Assembly: GCA_949987705.1 (NCBI GenBank)
Contig: OX465281.1
Span: 3,264,001 to 3,328,000, forward strand
Direction of reading: 5' to 3'
Origin: Thereva unica
Lineage: Eukaryota > Arthropoda > Insecta > Diptera > Therevidae
DNA length: 64,000 nucleotides
Of the stretch, positions 21,019-33,258 are shown in pieces (the stretch's first letter is position 1; each line of letters starts with the position of its first letter). Both the position numbers and the translations under genes were made by a program. The notes under the pieces were generated by a model. It saw only the letters and a program-made list of their open reading frames with translations. It did not search any database and had not been told where the DNA came from.

Positions 21019-21900
21019 GTACTCCATCCAATCTTCGACAGGTAAAATTTGATTTCTTTGTTATTGCAGTGAACAGCATCAGTTCTGTCTTTGCAGATTT
21101 AGCACACAGATCACAGCCTTTGGCCTTTCTGCTAAAGCTTGCTTGCTCGAGGACTAGTTTCATTATCCGTTACAGGGTTTTTAGTTGGCCTGAAATCTTT
21201 AGCTGTGTCATGGTCACTTTTTCCGGATTTCGGTATAAAGACCTCCTTCACTTTTCTCCACATCTGAGGAATGTGTTCATGTAGAAGACTGATTTTAAAT
21301 AACCACTATCCAAGGAATAGATAGCTCTTTGATTTCCTCTAGCATCTTAGGGAAGATACCATCCGGCTCATTTATAGGGTGTGAAGTTGTCGATTGCCTA
21401 GGCAATTGTCTCTCCCGCTACAAGGCAGTTGAGTGCCTCCGAGGGCACACCGTCTATCTGGCCGCGTGTATCGGTGTCCTCTTTGAGCATCTTGCGTACA
21501 TCCGTGGTAGTTCTTATTTACCAGCAGTGTCTCTGTAAAGGTCTCCGTCCAAGTCTTTCCGCATTCTGAGGAAAAGTGGGGTCGAACAGTCGGAAAAATA
21601 GTAATTCTACAAGTGAATATTATCTGGAATTTAAACGATCCAAGTTCGCCACTGGTTCTATAATTTGGGAGAAGATTTCGAAATGCAGAAAAACAAGAAT
21701 AAAGAGCAGCAACCATTCACGATCGAAACCAACACTTTCATTAATTTGTTGATCAAAACAAGTGAAGACAGTTTCGCTCAGAAGTTTCTGCTAAACCTTA
21801 TAAAATGTTTACAACGAAAGCCAAAGATCCTAACAAAATCAAAATTATATTATTACAACAAGTAAAAACAACCGCTTTGCATCTTTCTTTCAGGCTTTAT
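21019..21900. other. Unassigned stretch
   Basis: Several short frames on both strands, none recognisable. It lies between the inverted-repeat element and the first A-rich tract. Confidence 0.4.
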
Positions 21901-23180
21901 AAATAAAGTAGAAACAGAACTGACCGAAATGCCAACAACAAAGATTGAAGTCCTTAGAAATCTCAGTTTATATAGTCGATCTTTTATTACTTTCTAAATG
22001 TTAATTACCTCAATTTTTTTTATAATTTTTATAGATATTGTAAAAAAACAAAAAGTCAACTTAACAAAAAAAATATAATTATGTAAGAAAACAATTATTT
22101 TTTACCATTTTACTTAAATTAATTCTCATGTATTATTTATTAACGTTCATTTCCACACCGACAAAAAAAAGAAATTATTATATTATATATATTTAAAATC
22201 TTCCATTATTTAAAAAGTTAAAAAAAAAACACAAAAAAAAATAAAAAAAAAATGTAAACATTAAATGTATTTTATATTTTCCTCGAATTTTTTTAAATTA
22301 TAATCTTAGATTTAATATAATAAGAAATACAAAACAAAAAAATCATCGATTTGTAAAAAACAAAAACAAAAAACAATGGAAAGAAAAGCACAATTATTGT
22401 AATTTGTACTTCCTTGAAATATGAAACAAAACAAACAAAATGTGTATTTTTTTTTAATTTATATATCGCTACAAATTACCATTAAATTAATTAAAGTTTA
22501 GTTATTAAAACACAAAAACAAAAATCATTTTATTAATTAACTTTTTATAGTTTTTATATTTATATTTATATATTTTGAGATAATATTTTTAAGATTTCAA
22601 TTTTGTTTTTCATTATTAAGAAAATTAATTAATGTTTATAATTTTTAAGCTTATTAGATTTATTTAAATTATTAAATTAAAATATAAATTAAAAACAAAA
22701 AAAAGGAGAAAGAAAACAAAAACAAAAAAAAAACATACAAACAACGTGAAAAGCTTTATATTATAAAATTTAAGTTTAGACTTCCTAGAAGAATAATTTT
22801 ATATATATTTTTTTTAAAAACAAAAAACAAAAAGAAAAAACAAAATTAAGTGAAAAAAGAAGAATTTAAAAAACAAAAAAAAAACATTTTTTTTTTGGAA
22901 AAGTGAATAAAAGATGAATGTTACAAAAAAAACAAAAGTGATTTAAAATTTATATGAGTATAAAGAGAAAAAAGAAATGAAGAAAATCTATGACGAAAAT
23001 TGATAATGAAGAGATATAACTGAGAGTTTTTAAGATTAAAATTAGAATTATTAAAAGAAGAAAATTTAATACAATATTAATTAACAAGAAATAGTACTAA
23101 AATATATTTTCAAGAAGGGAGAAAACAGAATGCAGCAAGAGGAATGAAGGCGAGTTTGAAGAGATAAACGTTTTTTTTAT
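21900..23180. other. A-rich low-complexity tract 1
   Basis: Plus-strand sequence dominated by A, with recurrent AAAACAAAAA-type words and long A-runs, and T mostly in short blocks. There are no ORFs. It resembles the tract at 25940-28660 in words and strand bias. See findings for the 3' UTR hypothesis. Confidence 0.75.
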
Positions 23181-23764
23181 AGGGTATTAAAATTGTTTTT
23201 GAATAGAACTTAGCCTAGGAGTTATGTCGCCTGACTACGCAGAGGGACCGTAGTTCAATTTAACGTAGCACCCTCTGTCCCTCGCCTTTACTCTTCTACC
23301 ACCGAAATAATACTCCTTCCTTGTTTTTCCTCTTTTAAACAATTCCCTGTCCCTGTCCTGGCATAGTTTCTAAAAGTAAAAATTAAACCGTGTGTGTTTG
23401 TCTAGGAAGATCTTGTATTACTCTCCCTACTATCTCTGCGAATAGGGCTTATTTTCGTCGATAGTGCAAAGGGTTATTCTCAGAGTTTTACTTACTTTCT
23501 TCGAAGGCAGTGCGACTTTTTTGGTCTATTGGGCAACCCCGTCAATAAAAACCTCCTAGGTTAAGGCGGCTACCTTCTAGATAGCGGATTCATATCCCAA
23601 ATCTTCCTAGAAGCGGAGGCTCCTCAATTTATCTAACTAGGAATGCTATACGCAATACTCGTTTGAATTTATCGACTTTTTGATAGGAAAATTGGGCTTA
23701 GATTTTTCTGTAATTTAATTAATATTTTTCGGTTTTGGTAGCCTAGAGGTTAAAAGTGGCTATG
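23181..23764. other. Unassigned stretch before the Tc1 remnant
   Basis: No ORF or repeat end recognised. GC content rises sharply from the A-rich tract at about 23200, which suggests an inserted block running to about 25930. Confidence 0.4.
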
Positions 23765-24690
23765 TCAGTATCGTGTGTGCCCTCCCCTTCTATGAACGCA
23801 TTCTTGAAGTCTTGAAGGCATACTCTCTATCTGATGTCGTAGCGTCTCTTGTGGAATTTGTTCCCAGCTCATTTCGAGCACTTTGATGAGCTGTGTTTCG
23901 TTGTGCACGGGTTGATAGGTTTCTCGGGCGCTTCCTTTTACCAATTTCCACATATGCTCAATTGGGTTGAGGTCCGGACTGTTGGCGGGCCACTGCAACA
24001 TCTGTATACCAGCTTCGTTTAGAGCTTCCCTGGTGGCTCCGGATGTATGATCGCGGACATTGTCTTGCAATTATTTGTGCGTTAGTGAAATCTACACATC
24101 ATTACATTGGGACCCCAAAATCTGTCACTTTCATGGATACAGGCATCCAAAAATCGCTCACCTTCTCGTCTCCAAACTCGAATGCGACGATCATCACTAA
24201 AAAACTTCACTTGGATTCATCTGTGAACAATACTGGGCTCCACTCACTCGTGCTCCAGCCCCGGCACTGCCCTGCGAAAGATAATAGATTTCCACGATGC
24301 GCGCCTGTGGATTCGCACTATACGTCTCCTAGAGAACTGGTGCTCTTCATGCAACCGATTTCTAATGGTTTGCTGACTAACGCAGTTACCTGTCGCCTGG
24401 TGCAAGTTGTTTTGTGAATAGCTAGCGGTGACCAATCATTCACTGCGCCTAGTCAGGCGTATGTAGCGATCTTCCTGTGATGTGGCTGCTCGAATCCTGC
24501 CTCATCCTGATCTTCTGATGACACTCCTAGCCTCTTGGAAACGATTCCAAGCAATCTGGATCGCTTTCCGTGAAAAACCCAAATGCAGAGCTACAGAACG
24601 CTGCGAATGACCCTCATGAATTAATGTTATGGCTCAAGTTGTGGTTTGCAGGTCCATATGTCTACAAATTCTCGCGCTTCTAAAATGTTT
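23765..24690 (-). pseudogene. Tc1-type transposase, degenerate
   Basis: The minus-strand pieces come in the right order across stops and frame changes. First a helix-turn-helix (AITLIHEGHSQRSVALHLGF, SRKAIQIAWNRFQEA), then QQTIRNRLHEE and FTDESKF (first catalytic D), then QDNVRDHTS (second D), and WPANSPDLNPIEHMW (catalytic E of the DD34E triad). The last 101 residues are open. Terminal inverted repeats were not found. It is a dead DNA transposon. Confidence 0.9.
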
Positions 24691-25000
24691 CTTCCCACTC
24701 AAGGTTTACCGGTTCGCGAAGAAATTCACAGTTTGATGATGACACAAAAATTCGTTTTAAAATAGGCTAAATTAAACAGGGTTAAAAAAACCAAAAAGGT
24801 ATCGTCTTCAAAAATTATACTCGTTTGCTAACACTTTAGGGAACATCACAAAAAAGCCATCTAGGATCGCTTTAAAATTATTAAATCGGTCCAAACGGCA
24901 AAAAAGTGACCCCTATTTTGTTTTGACTAGTATACTTACTTACTTACTTGGGCGAGCGTAGTAAGCATAGCAACCTTAGCTTTTATTGGGTCTGATTACC
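24691..25000. other. Unassigned spacer
   Basis: Sequence between the Tc1 remnant and LINE debris. A few TACTTACTTACT-like repeats occur near 24935. Tc1 ends were sought here and not found. Confidence 0.4.
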
Positions 25001-25560
25001 ATCTGCAAGGTCCGTGGTTGATTTTACCCAGCGACTTGGCCTTTTGGCCCTTGGCCTTTTCCAGCCAATGGAGGAGGCAGTGAACCTCGTGTCTGAACTC
25101 TTGGATGTTGTATGAGTTCATTCGAAATGGTGCCTTCATAGACCTGTGCTTTGAAGCTGCGGTTATGCAGGTCAACAAGAAGCTCGTCGGTTAGTCTTAA
25201 CCATAGGAGAGGTGATTAGATGCTTCCTTGAGGACAGCCTTTTGCAGCCGTTATCATAACCGATTCACCATTCATCTCAGCAGTTATCAATCTGCAGCTG
25301 AGAAGTTACGTGATGCAGCTCGCAGGGGGTCCAATGCTTTGTTTGCTACTGATCGCCTGAAAGGTAATGTTGTCACACGCACCCTCGATATCTGCAACAG
25401 CTCAGAGAGATTTACTTCTCTCGATATCGCTCATTAGTCGGTTGGCAAATTGCAAGCAGTGGAGTGGGTTCGTTTCTCCATTGTTTTCAGTAGAAAGGAA
25501 GAGGGGCTGATAGGTCGATAGGATTGTGCTTCCTTATACGATCTTCTCGTCGCTTTAGCG
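25000..25560 (-). pseudogene. LINE reverse transcriptase and tail fragments
   Basis: 25085-25140 resembles the LINE-A 3' region (TGAACTCTTGGATGTTGTAT, compare 13978-14000). 25420-25540 on the minus strand reads PISPSSFLLKTMEKRTHSTA followed by CNLPTNERY, like the LINE-C fragment near 9450. It is composite debris of at least two LINEs, with no intact domain. Confidence 0.55.
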
Positions 25561-25939
25561 ATAAAGACCACCCAAGCCTCTCCAAACTACCTATTTGGGC
25601 GGCGTCATCCGCGTGGCGACTTGTTAAATATGAATCACATCGTTTCTACCCGTCTGACGCCTAGAATGACCGCTCGGCTCGCGCAACCTTACGGCCGGAG
25701 CTGGGTATACAGTCCGAAAGCATCTCCGCTTACGGAATCTCTTCTATAATGTTGATTATTGTATAATGCAATTAAAGTTAAGTGGATGACATCAATTTTA
25801 TTTCGGTGCGGGGTGCCTTCCTGGTTGACGACCACAATAATAGCGACATGTTATGCCTTCTTCGTTCGGGAGAGGTTTTTTGTTCAAAACAGTGGGAAGT
25901 ATTTTAGGAGGGTTACACCTCTATAGAGGAGAAATGTGA

Positions 25940-28660
25940 TCTTAAAAAGGTTATGATTATTAGACCATTTCAAAACCAAATCGAATTTATTCATCCAAAA
26001 TAATACTCTATAGAAAAAACGTTTATCTATTCATAATACTCGAAAAAAAATCAGATATAAATTCATGCACTGTTGGAATTACATACATATATAAAAAATA
26101 CCACAACCCAAAATAAACACAGAAAGAATTCCAATTACAATTTATATTTTCCTGAGCGGAATGCTCTAAATATGTTAATATAAATATGGTACTGTCGTAA
26201 AAACAAATAACCAAGCATCTAAACTATTTATATATCAAAAAAAAAAACTTTAAAAACAAAATTATTACTTAAAACTGTTGTACGTAAAACGTATTTTTTT
26301 AATATTTGTTTTGTAAATTATAAAACACAATAATAATTCAAAAAAGTATTTTCCGTTTTGTTTTTAGTTTTTATTTTTTTTTTAAATTTCAATAAATTTA
26401 ACATTGTTTATTCATCTACAAACAAAAAATAAAATAACAAAATTTCGGGAAATTTAAAAACAAAAAATAAATCTATACATGAATGAATTTAGTACACTGT
26501 ATACTAAGTATATTTATTATTGTAAAAAAAAACCAAAAATATTGTCAGTTTTTGTATAAATTATAAAAGTTTATCATTTGAATAATATCAATATTCTTTA
26601 AAAAAAAACAAAATTAAGTAAAAGAATTACGTTTCTACCACACACACACACAAAATACAGTATGTGTATTTTTGTCAAGCCAAAATAAAAGTAAAAAAAA
26701 ATAAAATAAATAAATAAATTTAAAACTAAAAAAAAACAAAAAAAAAACTTGTGAGTGTACTAAAAAAAATATATTAAAATAAATGTGTTTTACAAATACA
26801 TATGTTGGAAATATGTTTAAAACAAAAAAAAAACAAAGTCAAAAAAAGAAAAATAATAATAATTAAAAAAAAAATAAAGAAAAAACATTTTTTGACTTTT
26901 CATCTTGGATATGAAAAAAAAAGAAAATAATTAATTATTACTCGATAGAAAAATTTAATAAATGGTAATTTTGTATAAAATTCAAAATGTATAAATAATA
27001 TTTCTTTTGTTTATATGGAGAGAGAGATTGTTATTAAACAATGTTTATATTTATATATGTATAAAGCACAAGTATCAGAGTATTATTGATATTTGTTGTT
27101 ATTTTTATTAAAAAACGTCTTTGATTTTCCTTAGGGCTCATGGAAGGTCAAAACGATTTTTTGATAGTTTTTTTTCTGTTAAGATTTTCTCCAAAATGCA
27201 AAACAACAATTTTTGTTTTATTTTTTTTTTTTTTAATTTTCAAATATTAATTAATTCCTTTTTTCTTTCTAAAATAAAAGAAAAATAGAATTAAAAAAAT
27301 GTAAAAATTTACAAAATATAATAATTTTGTTTTTATATTTCTTTTACAACCAAAAATAATAATAATAAATCTAGTTGATGTAGCGCTAACCGCCATTTTT
27401 TTATTTCATAAACCGCCATTTTATCATTTGATAAAATTAAAAATCTCCATATATACAAATTGAAATAGAATAAAATCTAAATGTTTATATATATATATAC
27501 ATACATATATAATAAATTTAAATATAAAATTATATATTTTTCTCGTGCCACTTTAAGTGTCACATTAAAAACAAAACAAAAAACAAAAAAAAAGAATTGT
27601 AAACTTAAAAAGTAAAACAAAAAACAAAATGAAAATTATAATTCAAAATTATTAAGAAATGAAAAAAAATACAAAATTTTTATAGGTTCTGCCAAATCCA
27701 GATAGAAAAAAAAATAAAAGATATAAAAAAAAACAAAATAAAATTATAGTAACTACAGAGAGCAGCTATAAAAGAAAAAATATATTTGTAAAGAAAGAAA
27801 TAATGTTATAAGAGTAACAAAACAAAATGCTGGACGAAACACAAAATATGAATAAGGACAAGGCGTTAATGCTAAAACTAAAAAAAAAAACTACATTAAA
27901 ATCGTTGTATTAAAAAAATGAGTGTTCTCATTTAATATTAAAGAAAAAACCAAAAGACAGATTAAATAAAAAAAGAAAAGAGACATTTAAAATATACCGA
28001 GAATAAAAACAAATATTTAAACAAAATAAAAAACAACGGATATACGTAAAAATACGAAAATGTATGTTTTGTTTTAAAAAATTAAATTAAAACAATACAA
28101 AAAACTAAAAATCCAGGCCATGACACACACACACTCTCTTTTCAATATTATGAAATGAGATATTTAAACAAACACGAAACAAAAAAAATCTAGATTATTA
28201 TAATATCTTATATAAATTTCATTTCTTTTACAAAAACACAAAAATAAAAAAAATAAACTATAAATCAAATTTCATTTACGTGGTTAAAACAGGTGAAATC
28301 GTTTTTAGAGTAAAAACAAAAACAAGAAAAAAACAAAAAAACAAAAATGTGGTAAAAAATAACTAAGAACCTGTGTCTAATCTATATATGAAAACAAAAA
28401 CAAATGTGAACGTATATTACAAAATAAATAAATAAATAAATAAAAAATGAAAAAAAAAACAGAAAACTAAATTTATAAAAAAAAAATGTTACAAAAATAA
28501 AAAAAAACCCAGAAACTTTAAAATTATACTAATATATGTAATAAGAAGAAAAAAAAGAAAAGAAAAGAAAAAATATAAATTAATTCATAGAGTATAAATA
28601 TTATGTATTATGTGTATTATAAAGAAATATATAAAAATAATAATGCTATGTGTTTTGTTT
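25940..28660. other. A-rich low-complexity tract 2
   Basis: About 2.7 kb dominated by A on the plus strand, with AAAACAAAA words, A-runs and short tandem repeats such as (AAAT)n near 28423-28447 and a TATATATA run near 27490. There are no ORFs or TE ends. Several AATAAA hexamers occur, as expected from composition. Confidence 0.75.
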
Positions 28661-28699
28661 TTCGCATATTTTTTTTTTAAAAGAGTTCATATTCGGAAT

Positions 28700-29220
28700 T
28701 TCACACAATACGTTTTTTACCAACGTCTATCCTCCGCCTCCAGAAGACTTTCTTGCACGGTAACTAGTTGTTTCGTGATCAGAAGAGTCTTCGGATTGCT
28801 AGTCGCAAGCCCTCCAATTCTGTCACCTTCCGCTATTTGACAGAAGGTCGGCTTTGGAGTCGTTCTAGACTTCATTATGGGTGCGTCCGACTTTTCTGAA
28901 GGCTTTTCAAACCGTATGCCTAAAGCCTTCGCCCTTTTCGCTGGGTTACTATATCCTAGAGATATCATCTGGATGTGATCTAATGCTCTTCTTAGAAAAT
29001 CGCACCCCTTTCTTCATGGGGGGCCACGCACACCCCACCAGCCTCTACACGGGAGTAGCCAGCTTCCAGATATCGCATAAAAAGTTTTCGGGCTGTGCAA
29101 CCCCGTCTTCTGAAAGTGGTCGTTTTTTCGGGTCGCCTCTCCGATCTCCCAATGACGGAGTGATGTCAACGTACTCCATCACTGGGTTTACGGGCTCAGG
29201 CTGCCCTCCCTGAAGAAGAA
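28700..29220 (-). pseudogene. Possible LINE gag-like fragment
   Basis: A minus-strand frame reads KRAKALGIRFEKPSEKSDAP, then a segment ending VTVQESLLEAEDRRW, and upstream GGQPEPVNPVMEYVDITPS. The polar, charged composition and the setting suggest the N-terminal ORF1 of an insect LINE. I cannot match it to a known family. Confidence 0.3.
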
Positions 29221-29575
29221 TCCCGAAAACTTTCCTTCACTGGGACCACACCCGACACCTTGAAGCATGGATCCAAAAATATCTAACTGGCCTTGGTCAT
29301 TCTTTTGAGAGCTGTGGGAGCCCCAAAAATGTGTCGAGCGATAAGAAATGCTGCATATTCAAAAGTTTTTTAAGGTAATTTTATATTGATGCCACGAGCT
29401 CGGCGATAAAGGACAGTCGCTCATGACAGAGCTCCGTATCACGAATGGAAGGCTAATTCAAACCGAAGTTCGCCTGGTATCCGCAGTCCATCGTTAGTAG
29501 TACATTCACGCAGTACCATTCATAACTTCAGCATGATTGTTTACACATTAGGATTGCGGTTTTTTTTTCAAGTTT
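29221..29575. other. Unassigned stretch before the RTE-like insertion
   Basis: No recognisable element. The A and T runs at 29560 lie just before the target-site duplication. Confidence 0.4.
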
Positions 29576-29586
29576 AGATCCGCAGT

Positions 29587-32006
29587 TGACTTCTGTAGCT
29601 CCCACCAACTCATGGTAGGTGGAACTTACTTTTGTCACAAGAAGATACACAAAGAGACCTGGGTATCGCCCGATGGTAGGACGAGAAATCAGATAGATCA
29701 TGTGGCCGTAAGCCGCAGATGGAGAACTATCCTTGAGGATGTCAGGAGTTTCAGGGGAGCAGACACTGGAAGCGACCACCATTTGGTTGTAGCAACTATC
29801 CGCCTTAAAATCGCCGCAATCAGAAACGTACAACGTGACGCTATAAACCGTAGACGGTTCAACGTAGATCTTCTGCGGGAGAGCGTTAAAAAGCGGGAAT
29901 TTGCTGGAAACCTACAGCAAATATTAAACCAGCACAACGTTTCTGACGACACAAATATTGAAGAGCTGTGGAGTAGGACAAAGGGCGCAATATTGACGGC
30001 TGCGGAATCGAGCATCGGTTATGTCCAAAGAAACCAGCAACACTGGATCTCGGACACAACCTGGCAAAAAATAGAACGCAGGAGAGCCCTAAAAAATAAC
30101 GTAAACTCTACAAGCGACCCCGAAAGACGTTACCAACTTGAACGGGAATACTCCCAATTACACCGGGAAGTAAAGAGAAGTGTCCGGCGTGATAAAAGGC
30201 AGCAGATAAATGAGCTCGCAGAAAAAGCGGAAAACGCGGCAAACACAGGCAACAGTAAGGTGCTGTACCAAATCACTAAACAGCTCTCGGGAAAGCACTC
30301 TACTAAAAAGCATGCCGTTAAGAGTGCGGATGGAAGGCTGCTGTGCAGCGACGAGGAGCAGCTCCAAAGATGGAGAGATTACTTCTTCGCCGCCCTGAAT
30401 GATTCATTTACACAGGAACCTCAGGAAACCAGCAACAATGCACAGCCAATTCGAATCACCACCCGGGCCCCATCCAAGACGGAAATAGTAACCGCAATTC
30501 ATGCGATGGCCAATGGTAAAGCAGCTGGAAAAGATGGCATCCCGCCAGAATTGTTGAAAGCCGACTCAAGCCTCATAGCAGATGCGCTTCAGCCAATCCT
30601 AGAAATAGCATGGAACACCTGTACCTTTCCGGAGGATTGGACGGAAGGTATCATAGTCAAAATACCAAAAAAGGGGGACCTAACAATATGCGACAACTGG
30701 AGAGGCATCTGTTTACTATCTACTGTGGGCAAAATTTTGTCCCACATATTACTATCTAGGATAAGTGAGGCGGTAGACCGAACGCTTAGGAGGCAGCAGG
30801 CCGGATTCAGGAAGGGCCGCTCATGTATTGATCATATCAACACCTTACGAATTATAGTGGAGCAGTCTACTGAATTCCGATCCCCCCTTTACCTTGCTTT
30901 CGTAGATTATGAGAAAGCGTTCGACTCGGTCAATAGGAGCTTTATATGGCAGGCACTACGGCGACGTGGACTGCCTGATAAAATAATAGAATTGATAAAA
31001 GCCCTATATAACAATTCCAAATGCAGAGTTCTCCATAATGGAAAATTATCCGACAGCTTCGAGGTGAGCTCAGGAGTACGACAAGGATGCCTACTCTCGC
31101 CTTTACTATTTCTTATAGTAATAAATGACATCCTTGTCGGCGCTCTAGATAGTAGAACAGGCGGCATACAATGGGGTTTGTTAGACCGCCTTAAGGATCT
31201 CGACTACGCAGATGATATCTGTTTGCTGGCCCACAGACACCAGGACCTCAAAAACATGATTAACAATTTGACAACAGAAAGTAGTCCAGCAGGCTTAAGG
31301 CTAAATCCGACTAAAACTAAAGAAATGCGGATAAATGCAAACACCATTGAACGAACAGCGCTGAATAACCGTGACGTGGAACTGGTAAATAAATTCTGCT
31401 ACCTCGGTAGTATTATTACCGAAAATGGCGGTGCAGAAGAAGATGTCAGTTCCAGAATAAATAAAGCACGAGGCGCATATGCATGCCTGTTCCGCATATG
31501 GAGATCAACGGAGATCTCAACTAACACCAAATTGCGGCTGTTCAACTCCAACGTGAAGGCAGTACTTTTGTACGGTTGCGAAACATGGAAAGTCACCCAA
31601 TTCATCACAGGGCGCCTACAAATCTTCATCAACAGATGCCTTCGTCGTATCCTAAAAATTCGCTGGCAAGATAGAATCTCAAACGAAGAACTATGGCGCC
31701 GTGCCGGCCAAGAAAGGATAGACGACCAAATCAGGCGAAGGAAATGGAATTGGGTAGGCCACACCTTGCGACGCGAAAACGAAAATCTAGCCAAACAGGC
31801 CCTTGACTGGAATCCGCAAGGATCCCGTCGAGTAGGACGACCTAGAACAACGTGGAGGAGAACCCTACTAGCAGAAGCCGCAACAACTGGGAGATCCTGG
31901 TCGGAGCTGAAAGCTGTCGCGCAAAACAGAGTCCGCTGGAGGGCAACTGTTTCCGCCCTATGTCCCATGAGGGATTAAAGGAGCGCAATGATGAATGAAA
32001 TGAATG
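29587..32006 (+). mobile_element. RTE-like LINE, 5'-truncated, copy 1
   Basis: It is flanked by an 11-bp direct repeat AGATCCGCAGT (29576-29586 and 32007-32017), which defines the insertion exactly. The 5' end is cut inside the endonuclease domain. The 3' end has a short UTR ending in an (ATGA)-type repeat instead of poly(A), as is usual for RTE-clade LINEs. The ORF is intact, so the insertion is recent. A second copy lies at 41741-43812 and a 3' fragment at 797-852. Confidence 0.93.
29612..31978 (+). CDS. RTE-like endonuclease (partial)/reverse transcriptase ORF
   Basis: 788 codons are open from the first ATG. The reading frame in fact runs on from the truncation point. Residues 1-60 hold the end of the apurinic endonuclease (TWVSPDGRTRNQIDHVAV, GSDHHLVV, with the catalytic D-H pairs). 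A linker of basic helices follows. The RT spans about residues 290-560, with KAAGKDGIPPELL, NWRGICLLSTVGKI, FRKGRSCIDH, LAFVDYEKAFDSV, SSGVRQGCLLSPLLF and LDYADDICLLAH. The C-terminal domain includes LLYGCETWKV and RRKWNWVGHTLRR. This domain order fits RTE-type LINEs; clade is from motif style, not a tree. Since the N-terminal endonuclease is missing, the copy is not autonomous. Confidence 0.9.
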   Translation: MVGGTYFCHKKIHKETWVSPDGRTRNQIDHVAVSRRWRTILEDVRSFRGADTGSDHHLVVATIRLKIAAIRNVQRDAINRRRFNVDLLRESVKKREFAGNLQQILNQHNVSDDTNIEELWSRTKGAILTAAESSIGYVQRNQQHWISDTTWQKIERRRALKNNVNSTSDPERRYQLEREYSQLHREVKRSVRRDKRQQINELAEKAENAANTGNSKVLYQITKQLSGKHSTKKHAVKSADGRLLCSDEEQLQRWRDYFFAALNDSFTQEPQETSNNAQPIRITTRAPSKTEIVTAIHAMANGKAAGKDGIPPELLKADSSLIADALQPILEIAWNTCTFPEDWTEGIIVKIPKKGDLTICDNWRGICLLSTVGKILSHILLSRISEAVDRTLRRQQAGFRKGRSCIDHINTLRIIVEQSTEFRSPLYLAFVDYEKAFDSVNRSFIWQALRRRGLPDKIIELIKALYNNSKCRVLHNGKLSDSFEVSSGVRQGCLLSPLLFLIVINDILVGALDSRTGGIQWGLLDRLKDLDYADDICLLAHRHQDLKNMINNLTTESSPAGLRLNPTKTKEMRINANTIERTALNNRDVELVNKFCYLGSIITENGGAEEDVSSRINKARGAYACLFRIWRSTEISTNTKLRLFNSNVKAVLLYGCETWKVTQFITGRLQIFINRCLRRILKIRWQDRISNEELWRRAGQERIDDQIRRRKWNWVGHTLRRENENLAKQALDWNPQGSRRVGRPRTTWRRTLLAEAATTGRSWSELKAVAQNRVRWRATVSALCPMRD

Positions 32007-32017
32007 AGATCCGCAGT

Positions 32018-32729
32018 ATTCAGTCTGCTCCATGGATGTCGAGCAGGATGTGGCCTGAGGCCATGTACGATCGGTTTTGAAGTCAGTGCTCCCTGCTTGT
32101 GCCGTCTTCGAGTCATATTGATGAGTACATAGACTTGGCTAGCTACAAACAACGCCCTCAAAATTTTATTTTTTACTCGAAATTGTTTTTCGCATTCATT
32201 TTGGCGCCCCTTGGCACCTAGACCGACCGCTCCACTCGCTCTACCCTAGAGCCGGCGCTGGTCTCATACATACATATATAAGAGTCTGACAAGGAATACT
32301 TGCACTTATTCAAGAGCATTGGACGATGAGCTTTTAGATGATCCTCACGAGCTTTTAGATGAACGGGAAAGTGGAGATGAAGCCTCTCAACTGAGGGTAA
32401 AGTCATATGACTTGCTACTGTTTCAAGCTGGTATACGTTTGGAGATGCCCGAAGCCAATCGTTAGATTCATCACCCATCTCTAACGCTTATTTTACCGGG
32501 GGATGTAGCAACAGTGCCACCTCAAGACCTGTGAGAGCTCTGTTGTAAGACAAACCGACAGTTCGTCCTCAGTTACAAGGAAATACTCACCCACTTCTCT
32601 GCTTCTATCAGCTCAGTGAGCCAATCTACACTAGTATTCCTTCAGCAGCAACAGAACCGGTCTTACAAGTTAATCTTGCTCACTGGTATTGTTTCATTGC
32701 GAGTAACTTTTTTGTCTTCAGATGGAAAT
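32018..32729. other. Unassigned stretch
   Basis: Target-side flank of the RTE-like insertion. No ORF or element could be recognised. Confidence 0.4.
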
Positions 32730-32945
32730 ATTTGCAAAGGGAATGCAGGGCGATTATTTCGCAACTCATCCTTCGTGGGATCCAAGAAACCTCTACTGGT
32801 TCACCGATGGATCGTAAGATGGAAGATGGTGCAGGGGCTGGTGTCGTAGGACCCAACTCCAAGGTCTCGATTGGAATGAGTAGGTGGTCCTCTGTTTTCC
32901 AGAAGGAAATACATGCCTCTGTGACCTGCGTGAAGAATTGACAGT
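32730..32945 (+). pseudogene. LINE-B RNase H fragment
   Basis: It encodes GIQETSTGSPMDRKMEDGAG followed by AGVVGPNSKVSIGMSRWSSV in the LINE-B style. It lines up with the RNase H start at 13200-13070 (WFTDGSKMENGTRAGVAGPN...), but the WFTDGSK block has shifted frame. No other domain is attached. Confidence 0.7.
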
Positions 32946-33258
32946 TGAGTTAGAATTTTGCGGGTAGTTAAGCTGCTGTCATGGCACATTTAGGCCGCTT
33001 GTTAACGGCGACGGACAGTGGTCCTTTTTTTTGCAAAGGAATGTTGTCCGTCACTCAGTGTTTTTTAGATAACTATGAATGTTTTTTCCAGCACCGGACA
33101 TTCACCCGTTGGCTGTATTTGCGACGTGTGAGTGCCTGGCGGCCATTGGCGCGAGCGTTCGCATCCTCTTGCAGTGAATTAAGTCAACTAATTCGTCGAC
33201 GGCAGATGTTTTTGCACATTTTTGCGATTTTTCGACCGGGGGAGCCCTCGTATTTACA

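Noticed and set aside
24935..24955. TACTTACTTACTTACTTGGG as a telomere-like repeat
   Set aside because: Only about four units of a 4-bp repeat, which is an ordinary microsatellite.
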